Assembly: GCA_045537235.1 (NCBI GenBank)
Contig: JAZSPB010000094.1
Span: forward strand, 1 to 16,837
Reading direction: 5' to 3'
Length of the DNA stretch: 16,837 bases
Source: RGIG8775 sp045537235
Lineage (GTDB): Bacteria > Bacillota > Clostridia > Oscillospirales > CAG-272
In this document: positions 7,507-13,806 of the stretch, piece by piece
Layout of the letters: each line of letters begins with the position of its first letter
Numbering within the stretch: position 1 is the stretch's first letter
Translations under genes and position numbers: made by a program
The notes under the pieces: model-generated
The model's input: only the letters and a program-made list of their open reading frames with translations
Told to the model about the DNA's origin: nothing
Databases searched by the model: none

Positions 7507-7953
7507 TTATTTGTCGGTAACTAACAGATTGATCTTGCCGGAAACATCGGTGTAGAGCTTAACATCCAGCTCAAACTTGCCGTAAGCCTTGATGGGCTCG
7601 GGAATGGTGATCTTGCGCTTGTCCACCGAAATGCCGTGGTTCTTTTCCAATGCGTCGGCAATGTCCTTGGCGGTGACGGCACCGTACAGTCTGCCGTCGG
7701 CTCCGCTCTTGCACACCAGCTTAAGAGTGATGGTTGCCAATTTTTCGGCAAGTGCCTTGGCCTCGGCACGCTCGGTGTCGATCTTGTGCTTGAGAGAAGC
7801 TTCTTTATTTTTGATCTCGTTCATCGCCTTGGCATCTGCGGGGATGGCCAATTTCTTGGGGAGAAGAAAGTTTCTGGCGTATCCGTCGGAAACCTCGATG
7901 ACTTGATCTTTTTTTCCTTGTCCTTTTACGTCTTGTGTCAAAATTACTTTCAT
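7507..7953 (-). CDS. rplI: 50S ribosomal protein L9
   Basis: L9 binds 23S rRNA near the L1 stalk and helps reading-frame maintenance. The 148-residue length is exactly typical. The N-terminal domain opens MKVILTQDVKGQGKKDQVI and carries the family signature around GYARNFLLPKKLA. It is followed by the long charged connecting helix (about 42-75) and the C-terminal domain with KSGADGRLYGAVTAKDIADA. ATG at 7953 has AAGGAG nine bases upstream. It is 26 nt after gdpP and 25 nt before dnaB, the order seen in Bacillus. Confidence 0.98.
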   Translation of the reverse strand: MKVILTQDVKGQGKKDQVIEVSDGYARNFLLPKKLAIPADAKAMNEIKNKEASLKHKIDTERAEAKALAEKLATITLKLVCKSGADGRLYGAVTAKDIADALEKNHGISVDKRKITIPEPIKAYGKFELDVKLYTDVSGKINLLVTDK

Positions 7954-7979
7954 TTTATAATACTCCTTTTCGGATGAAA

Positions 7980-10049
7980 TTAAAGATTGTCAAGATATTC
8001 GTCGATGGCGCCCTTGAGGCGAACCAATGCGTCCTTCATGTTTTTGCCGGAAAGCTGGGCACCGGCGATATTGAAGTGACCGCCGCCATTGAGCTTTTCC
8101 AGAATCAACTGAACGTTGATGGTACCGTTGGAGCGAGCCGAAATGTGGATCACATTGTCGATCAGCACCAAGGCGAAGGATGCGTCTACATTTTTGACGG
8201 TCAACAGCTTGTCTGCCGCCTTGGAGGCAGCCACTCGGTCAGCGGGACTGCCGCTTCCGAGGCTGGTGGTGATGGCGATGGAGTCACGGTAGATGGTGAC
8301 GTTGGTGCCGAATTTAGCTTCAGCGCTGAAGTCATCAAAGTTTTCGTTGAAGAAGGTGTTGGCCGTTTCCGAGTTGCCGCCCTCGCCGCGAAGATACAGT
8401 GCCGCCGCGAAGGTTCGAGTTCCCGTAGAGCGAGTGAAGTTCTTGGTGTCCACCATGATGCCCGACAGCATGACGGTGGATTCTTCCTTCAGAAGACTGC
8501 CTACGGGGAGACAGTGCTCAAGGATCTCGGTAACCAATTCACAGGCCGAGGAGGCGGAGGGGTCGATGTAGTTGAGCACAGGCTCACGTCCCGGCTCGGA
8601 GGTCTTTCTGTGGTGGTCAATGATGGCAATGGAAGAAATGTTTTCTGCAATGGCAGGATCCTCGAGGATCGTGAAGTTGTTGGCATCCACGATGATCAGC
8701 AATGTATCGGAACGGATCAAGTCCATGCCGGCGGCTGAATCCACAAAAATGTCACGGTATTCCGGCACTTCTAGCAGACGCTCGGAGCAGTCGCGGAAGT
8801 TTTGATTGTCTCGGTCGATGATGATCTTGGGTGCAACACCGCAGTGCATACAAAGTCGCGCGATGCCGACGCAAGCACCTACCGAGTCAAAGTCGGGATT
8901 GCGGTGTCCCATGATGATGACATTGCCCGCTCGTGCGATGAGCGATGCCAACTGTCCGGCGATGACACGAGCCATGACCTTGGTCTTCTTCTGAATATTT
9001 TTGGTACGTCCTCCGAAAAATTCCAGTCCGTTCTCACCGCGAAGGGCAACCTGGTCACCGCCGCGCTGAAGAGCCATGTCAAGAGCGGTACGGGCATTAT
9101 GCTCTCGTTCGGTCATGCTGTTTCCCACACCGGAAACCCCCATGGAGACCGTGATGGGCATACTGCTGTCTCCCAGTTTGATATCGCGGATCTGTTCCAA
9201 GATCGCGAATCGGTTTTCCACACATTGAAGCAACTTTTGTTTTTCAAAGACCAAGATGAACTTGTCGCGCTCGTACTCACACAAAAGTGCGTTCAGATCA
9301 CCGGCCCACTGCTTGATGACATTTTCCGCCTGCGTGGCCGCCTCGCGACTGCTGACACGGACATATTGAGCCAGCTCGTCCAAATTGTCCAAAGAAACGT
9401 AGGCGACAACGGGGGATTCGGCCTCGGTCTTTTCTTTGAGCTCCCAAAGCTCGGTGGAGTCGGTGAGGATGGAAATAAAATAATTCTTTCCTGCCAAACG
9501 CATTTCAAAGCTGCGCATGGTATATCGGCGGGATCCAAAGGGGACGGTGGCACAACCGACGGTGTTATCCGTCTCTTTGACGGCGAGTTGAAGCTGCTCG
9601 GCTTCGGGGGTGGCAAAGCTTTTGTTGTTTTTGGCCAGCTCCTCGGGGGAGATCTGACAAAATTCGGTAAGACTCATGCCAAACAGAAGACCGCGCCGTC
9701 CCGAAATGTGGGAAAAGGCATTGTTGTACCAAACGATGCGCTCGTTGGGGTCTGTGATGACAAAGGGCTGATCAATGCCTTGAACGATCTCGGTCATGAT
9801 GCTGTTGAGTGCCGTGTTTTCGGCCGTGCGTCTTTTCTTCTTCCTGAGATAGTTGCGATTGACCCAGAAGGTGATGGCGGCGCAGATAATATAAATGGAA
9901 AGGCATACAACGCCCACAGGCTCAATGGGAAGTGCCTCTGTGATGCTGATGACGGTGAAAGCGGTCAAAAGGACAACGCCGCACAGAATACAGATCCATG
10001 TGGATACGGTCACTTGTCGGGAGTCGCGGAAATCCTTTTTTTGTTTCAT
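7980..10049 (-). CDS. gdpP: Cyclic-di-AMP phosphodiesterase GdpP (YybT family)
   Basis: GdpP hydrolyses c-di-AMP to pApA and so sets potassium, osmotic and cell-wall homeostasis. The 689 residues show two membrane helices (about 17-37 and 46-64), a PAS-like domain (about 80-200; heme-binding in studied homologues), a degenerate GGDEF domain ending in LQRGGDQVALRG (about 327-338), and a DHH/DHHA1 catalytic module. The metal-site motifs are GHRNPDFDSVG (381-391), VDANN (D455) and DHH (478-480). The DHHA1 part ends with GGGHFNIAGAQL (from 655). All expected catalytic residues are present. ATG at 10049 follows AAAGGA. It is 34 nt after the DUF2232 gene and 26 nt before rplI. The GGDEF part lacks a true GG(D/E)EF motif and should not be read as a diguanylate cyclase. 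Confidence 0.97.
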   Translation of the reverse strand: MKQKKDFRDSRQVTVSTWICILCGVVLLTAFTVISITEALPIEPVGVVCLSIYIICAAITFWVNRNYLRKKKRRTAENTALNSIMTEIVQGIDQPFVITDPNERIVWYNNAFSHISGRRGLLFGMSLTEFCQISPEELAKNNKSFATPEAEQLQLAVKETDNTVGCATVPFGSRRYTMRSFEMRLAGKNYFISILTDSTELWELKEKTEAESPVVAYVSLDNLDELAQYVRVSSREAATQAENVIKQWAGDLNALLCEYERDKFILVFEKQKLLQCVENRFAILEQIRDIKLGDSSMPITVSMGVSGVGNSMTEREHNARTALDMALQRGGDQVALRGENGLEFFGGRTKNIQKKTKVMARVIAGQLASLIARAGNVIIMGHRNPDFDSVGACVGIARLCMHCGVAPKIIIDRDNQNFRDCSERLLEVPEYRDIFVDSAAGMDLIRSDTLLIIVDANNFTILEDPAIAENISSIAIIDHHRKTSEPGREPVLNYIDPSASSACELVTEILEHCLPVGSLLKEESTVMLSGIMVDTKNFTRSTGTRTFAAALYLRGEGGNSETANTFFNENFDDFSAEAKFGTNVTIYRDSIAITTSLGSGSPADRVAASKAADKLLTVKNVDASFALVLIDNVIHISARSNGTINVQLILEKLNGGGHFNIAGAQLSGKNMKDALVRLKGAIDEYLDNL

Positions 10050-10083
10050 AATTTCGATATCCTTTCTTGAGATTAAGAGTGAC

Positions 10084-11196
10084 TCAAGGATTGGTCGTGT
10101 TCAACGAGGGAGTTCTCAAGGTGATGATGGCACCGAAGATCGCCAGAGGATAGATGGCGATGGCGAATATTGAGGGGATAAAGAAGATCAGCGCCATAAA
10201 GACCCAGATGTTGAGACATCCGCGGAATTTACGGAGAAGGGCAAGCAGTCCGAAACCACCTACCAGCAAAAAGGCAGGCATGAGCATCAGGTTGATGTTT
10301 TCCGCCGTTACGGAGATCACATGAGCCGTATCGGATTTGCCCAAGCCCAAAATGGGGAGAACGAGGGCGACGATGAAGACGATAGCCGAAACCTTGCTCA
10401 TGTAAAACACCTGTGCTTGCAAGGGGAAGGTGCGCGCGTATCCGCTTCTGCGGCAGATCGACAGCGCCAACATATGAGCGAAGAACCCTACCACGCAAGC
10501 CGCGATGACAAGAAAGGCGGGGGCAAGGCTCAAGATCGCGTCAAAAACCGAATGGAAAAGTTCCTTGGTCATAGCGGCACGCATTTCCTCGTTCAATATC
10601 TCAATGCCCTCAAGATATGCTCCCAAAGCAACGTCTCGGAGATCGGAGAGAAACTTGGAGAAGGTGTCGGCGGACAGCGCACCGTAATCTTGGTAGAGGC
10701 TGATAAGGAATGGGACGGCGATGGCGATAAGAAACAGGATGGAGGTTCCTAAGATCGCGGAAACGCGGGAAACCTTTTTGGACAGCAGGACAGCCAGCGC
10801 CACGGCGCAAAGCAAAAACAGTCCCATGTAAGCAGAGATCAGTAAGTCCTTGGTATAGATCACAGCGGCACCGTAAGCCAAAGCGCCCATAAGAATGGGA
10901 ATAATGGGTTTTGTGTGAAGCATAACCGCAGCGCCCATGCCGATCGCGAAAATGACCGAGACGACCGTGGCAACGGTGAGGATGGAATTGGAATAGAAGA
11001 ACCCGAAAACGGCAGGAATGCCGATCAGTGCCGCCAATGCCGGGGAGCGCATGAAAGCCAACGCAAACGCGATGGGAAGGGCTATGGCAATGAAGGCGGT
11101 GATCTCGGTGGCGGCAACGGTGAAGAACAGCATATAAGCGGTGATCAGCGCCATCAGAAGGTAGGTGCCTTTGGGGAAAGACGGGGGTTGATGCAT
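10084..11196 (-). CDS. DUF2232 family multi-pass membrane protein (YybS-like)
   Basis: A 370-residue protein that is almost wholly hydrophobic, with about eight predicted membrane segments and short polar loops. Hydrophobic runs begin at residue 12 and the last ends near residue 358. The fold, the position directly before gdpP-rplI-dnaB and the polar N-terminus match the DUF2232/YybS family, whose function is not established; some members resemble ECF-transporter S components. ATG at 11196 has AAGGA about 4-5 nt upstream. A stronger signal (AAAGGAGG at 11243-11250) sits seven bases before an in-frame ATC at 11235, which would add 13 residues (INDRIHTPSSKEN). It is the first gene of the leftward unit. 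Family call is moderately strong because it depends on hydrophobicity plus gene order. Confidence 0.75.
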   Translation of the reverse strand: MHQPPSFPKGTYLLMALITAYMLFFTVAATEITAFIAIALPIAFALAFMRSPALAALIGIPAVFGFFYSNSILTVATVVSVIFAIGMGAAVMLHTKPIIPILMGALAYGAAVIYTKDLLISAYMGLFLLCAVALAVLLSKKVSRVSAILGTSILFLIAIAVPFLISLYQDYGALSADTFSKFLSDLRDVALGAYLEGIEILNEEMRAAMTKELFHSVFDAILSLAPAFLVIAACVVGFFAHMLALSICRRSGYARTFPLQAQVFYMSKVSAIVFIVALVLPILGLGKSDTAHVISVTAENINLMLMPAFLLVGGFGLLALLRKFRGCLNIWVFMALIFFIPSIFAIAIYPLAIFGAIITLRTPSLNTTNP

Positions 11197-11242
11197 ATTT
11201 TCCTTGGAAGAAGGGGTATGGATACGGTCGTTGATGGGGATC

Positions 11243-11250
11243 CCTCCTTT
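11243..11250 (-). promoter_or_regulatory. Strong Shine-Dalgarno in front of an in-frame ATC codon
   Basis: On the minus strand AAAGGAGG is followed by seven bases and then ATC (11235-11233), in frame with the annotated ATG 13 codons later. No ATG, GTG or TTG lies at a usable distance. This is the best ribosome binding site in the leader of the DUF2232 gene. It either serves a non-canonical start, marks a start codon lost by mutation or sequencing error, or has a regulatory role. Confidence 0.55.
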
Positions 11251-11316
11251 CGAATGACGGGAGTTTCAATAATCAAGAAATATAATTTATGTATGAATTC
11301 GCATTCACATTAGTAT

Positions 11317-11345
11317 AGTATACCATATTTTCTCGGATTTGTAAA
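11317..11345 (-). promoter_or_regulatory. Promoter of the seven-gene leftward operon
   Basis: Minus strand: TTTACA (11345-11340), 17-nt spacer, TATACT (11322-11317), with TGG directly before the -10, making it an extended -10. The expected start is near 11310, giving a leader of about 110 nt to the ATG at 11196. An alternative TATACT five bases downstream (11317-11312) is less well spaced. Confidence 0.8.
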
Positions 11346-11447
11346 CCACTTACGTCAAGGATTTGCGGATTTATCGAGATTTTTTTGCGGAGAAAAGGAA
11401 AAACAGCGAGAAAAATTCATTTTTCAGTAAAAAATTTCAAAAAACTA

Positions 11448-11476
11448 TTGCAAAAGAGGGAAAAGTGTGGTATACT
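11448..11476 (+). promoter_or_regulatory. Promoter of the rimP-nusA-rnpM-ylxQ-infB operon
   Basis: TTGCAA (11448-11453), 17-nt spacer, TATACT (11471-11476) preceded by TGG, an extended -10. Runs of A (AAAAAATTTCAAAAAAC) just upstream of the -35 look like an UP element. The expected start is near 11483. The divergent promoter's -35 lies about 100 bp away; the stretch between them is AT-rich and holds nothing else I recognise. Confidence 0.85.
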
Positions 11477-11488
11477 ACCCGTAGTTAC

Positions 11489-11512
11489 AAGAGTGGGTTT
11501 GCGCCCACTCTT
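11489..11512 (+). promoter_or_regulatory. Leader hairpin at the 5' end of the rimP operon mRNA
   Basis: A perfect 9-bp stem AAGAGTGGG/CCCACTCTT with the loop TTTGCG lies a few bases after the predicted transcription start and about 40 nt before the rimP start. Only two U follow the stem directly (TTAATTGTTG), so it is a poor terminator. Such 5'-terminal stems can protect mRNA from decay, and similar short hairpins precede ylxS/rimP in other Firmicutes (from memory). A role in autoregulation is inference. Confidence 0.7.
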
Positions 11513-11553
11513 AATTGTTGCAATGGCATTTTTTAATTTGCACGGAGAAGAAA

Positions 11554-12027
11554 ATGAACAATAATACAAAAAACATTGCCGGCGTGGTGAGCGAGTTGAT
11601 CGCCCCCGTGGCCGACGAGCTGGGCTATGAGCTCTGGGACGTGGAGTTTGTCAAGGAAGGTACCCGTCGTATCCTTCGCGTGACCATCGATTGCGAGGAG
11701 GGCATCACCATTGAGGATTGCGAAAAGATGCACCGCGCCATTGACCCGATCCTTGATGAGGCCGATCCCATTGAGTGCGCTTATTATTTGGAGGTCAGTT
11801 CCCCCGGTATTGAGCGCGAGCTTCGCACAGACCGACACATTGAGGCCTGCCTCGGTTGCCGCGTGGAGGCTCGTTTGTACGCTCCCGTGGACGGAACCAA
11901 GTCCTTTGTCGGAACCTTGGCGGCGTTCTCGGACGGCAAGATCACCGTGGATACACCCGCAGGCGAGCGCGTTTTTGAGCGGCGCGATGTGGCAAAGCTT
12001 CGTACGCTGTTTGATTTCGGAGACTGA
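11554..12027 (+). CDS. rimP: Ribosome maturation factor RimP
   Basis: RimP helps late maturation of the 30S subunit. The 157 residues have the family's two parts: an N-terminal alpha/beta domain with ELWDVEFVKEG and VTIDCEEGITIEDCEKMHR, the strongly conserved YYLEVSSPGIERELRT (about 87-102), and a C-terminal SH3-like barrel. ATG at 11554 has GGAG six bases upstream. An in-frame ATG at 11515 would overlap the leader hairpin and add 13 residues without a ribosome binding site. First gene of the operon, 49 nt before nusA. Confidence 0.97.
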   Translation: MNNNTKNIAGVVSELIAPVADELGYELWDVEFVKEGTRRILRVTIDCEEGITIEDCEKMHRAIDPILDEADPIECAYYLEVSSPGIERELRTDRHIEACLGCRVEARLYAPVDGTKSFVGTLAAFSDGKITVDTPAGERVFERRDVAKLRTLFDFGD

Positions 12028-12076
12028 TCTCTCCAACCGTTATTTGAAAATATTTTGAAAGGATAATAGAGTTCCC

Positions 12077-13102
12077 ATGAACAAGGAAATTTTTGTTGCC
12101 CTTGATCTTTTGGAAAAAGAGAAAGGCATTCCCAGAGAGTACATGTACGAAAAGATCGAGGCGGCGTTGGTCTCGGCCTACAAGAAGGAGTACGGAAACA
12201 ACACCAACGTACGCGTTCATATCGATCCTGTTAAGCAGGATGTAAAGCTCTATCAGCAGAAGGAAGTAGTCGAGGAAGTGACCGATCCCGAGATCCAGAT
12301 CTCCTTGGAGGATGCCAAGAAGCTGAGCAAGCGTAATGACATCGGTAAGATCATCGAGACCGAGCTTAAGCCCAAGGAATTCCGCAGATTGAGTGCGGGT
12401 GCCGCTAAATCGGTCATCATTCAGGGCATTCGTGAGGGCGAGCGTTTGGCGATGCAGCAGGCTTACGAAAGCAAGCGCGAGGAGATCATTACCGCCACGG
12501 TCAGTAAGATCGACTTTGAAAACGGCAATGCCGTTCTCGATACCGGCACGGGAAATGCGGTTCTTCTCAAGAGTGAGCAGATCCCCAATGAGGTCTACAC
12601 TGTAGGTCAGAAGATCAAGGTCTTTATCATGGAGGTCAACAAGGAGACTCGCGGTCCGCTGGTCACCCTTTCCCGTATTCATCCCGGTCTTGTCCGTCGG
12701 ATGTTTGAGTTGGAGATCCCCGAGATCACCGACGGCATCGTGTTGATCAAGGGCGTTTCCCGCGAGGCGGGTTCCCGTTCCAAGATCGCTGTGTTCTCTC
12801 GTGATGAGGCGGTGGATGCTGTGGGTGCTTGTATCGGTAATCACGGAATGCGTATTTCGGGCATCGTGGATGAGTTGGACGGTGAGAAGATCGATATCGT
12901 TCGCTACAGCGAGACCCCCGAGGAATACGTTGCAGCGGCATTGGCTCCCGCGCAGGTCAACTCGGTGACCAAGATAGATGAGAGAAGCTATCGCGTGATC
13001 GTCGATCCCGATCAGCTTTCCCTTGCCATCGGTAAGGAAGGTCAGAACGTAAGACTTGCGGCAAGACTCACAGGTTTCAAGATCGATATCAAGACCGAAT
13101 AA
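12077..13102 (+). CDS. nusA: Transcription termination/antitermination factor NusA
   Basis: NusA binds RNA polymerase and nascent RNA and modulates pausing, termination and antitermination. The 341 residues contain the N-terminal polymerase-binding domain (about 1-125), an S1 domain (about 135-200) and two KH domains. The first KH loop reads GNHG (254-257), where GPKG or GQRG is more usual; the second reads IGKEGQNVRLAARLTGFKID, which is canonical. There is no C-terminal acidic-repeat region, as in other Firmicutes. AAAGGA lies about 13 nt before the ATG, slightly far. It is 49 nt after rimP and 20 nt before rnpM. Confidence 0.98.
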   Translation: MNKEIFVALDLLEKEKGIPREYMYEKIEAALVSAYKKEYGNNTNVRVHIDPVKQDVKLYQQKEVVEEVTDPEIQISLEDAKKLSKRNDIGKIIETELKPKEFRRLSAGAAKSVIIQGIREGERLAMQQAYESKREEIITATVSKIDFENGNAVLDTGTGNAVLLKSEQIPNEVYTVGQKIKVFIMEVNKETRGPLVTLSRIHPGLVRRMFELEIPEITDGIVLIKGVSREAGSRSKIAVFSRDEAVDAVGACIGNHGMRISGIVDELDGEKIDIVRYSETPEEYVAAALAPAQVNSVTKIDERSYRVIVDPDQLSLAIGKEGQNVRLAARLTGFKIDIKTE

Positions 13103-13122
13103 TTCCCCGGGAGGGCGAGTAT

Positions 13123-13398
13123 ATGGAGCAAAAGAAACGTAAGATCCCCGAACGCCAATGTTTGGGCTGCAATGAGCACAAGCCCAAGGTTGAGTTGCTC
13201 CGCGTGGTGAGAACCCCGGAGGGCGAGATACAGCTTGATTTTCGAGGCAAAATGAACGGACGGGGCGCCTATATATGTCACGATCTTGAGTGCTTGAAAA
13301 AGGCACGCAAGAGTCGTAGGATCGACCGCAATCTGGGATGTGATATCCCCGAGGAGGTCTATGATCGAATGGAGAAAGAACTGAAGGATAATGTGTAA
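13123..13398 (+). CDS. rnpM: YlxR family RNA-binding protein (RNase P modulator RnpM)
   Basis: A 91-residue basic protein of the YlxR family. In Bacillus subtilis the homologue was recently reported to bind the RNase P RNA and reduce its activity. Signatures are RQCLGCNEHKPKVELLRVV near the N-terminus with the CxxC pair (C13, C16), RTPEGEIQLD, and GRGAYICHDLECLKKARKS. ATG at 13123 is preceded by GGGAGG. It lies between nusA and ylxQ, the invariant Firmicutes position, and overlaps ylxQ by 8 nt, implying coupled translation. Confidence 0.95.
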   Translation: MEQKKRKIPERQCLGCNEHKPKVELLRVVRTPEGEIQLDFRGKMNGRGAYICHDLECLKKARKSRRIDRNLGCDIPEEVYDRMEKELKDNV

Positions 13399-13735
13399 TT
13401 TCGAAAAGCAAGAAAAGACGCAGACCGAACGGGCACTGGGGCTCATGGGGCTGGCGGTAAGAGCCGGCAAAGTGGTCTTCGGAACCCCAATGGTTTGCGA
13501 TGCCATGCGGGCGGGGAAGAAGTTGCATTTGGTCGTGGAGGCCTGTGACACTTCGGATAACACACACAAACGCATTGCCGACCGCAGTGCCTATTACGGC
13601 ATCAAGCACATGAGAGTCAACGTAAAGACAGGCGAGCTTGCTCATGCTCTCGGAAAAAGCGGTGACCTGGCGACGGTCGCTATCACCGACGAGGGAATGG
13701 CAAATGCCATCGTAAAGTTGCTGGATAACCAATGA
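13391..13735 (+). CDS. ylxQ: YlxQ, L7Ae-family kink-turn RNA-binding protein
   Basis: A 114-residue protein of the L7Ae/L30e/S12e family, small proteins that bind kink-turn RNA. The core is GLMGLAVRAGKVVFGTPMV (about 17-35), followed by DAMRAGKKLHLVVEA and DTSDNTHKR. ATG at 13391 overlaps the 3' end of rnpM (ATGTGTAA), with AAGG a few bases upstream. A 71-nt gap separates it from infB. Its RNA target is unknown. Confidence 0.93.
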   Translation: MCNFEKQEKTQTERALGLMGLAVRAGKVVFGTPMVCDAMRAGKKLHLVVEACDTSDNTHKRIADRSAYYGIKHMRVNVKTGELAHALGKSGDLATVAITDEGMANAIVKLLDNQ

Positions 13736-13806
13736 AGTTCTAAACGATAAATTGCTTCGGGAAACTCGACAGTACCGCAAACACCAAAGAAAGGCAGGGT
13801 CACAAT

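Noticed and set aside
13736..13806. Possible hairpin in the ylxQ-infB gap (TTGC...GCAA with a bulge)
   Set aside because: The stem needs a three-base bulge and only six pairs, with no terminator tail; not better than chance.
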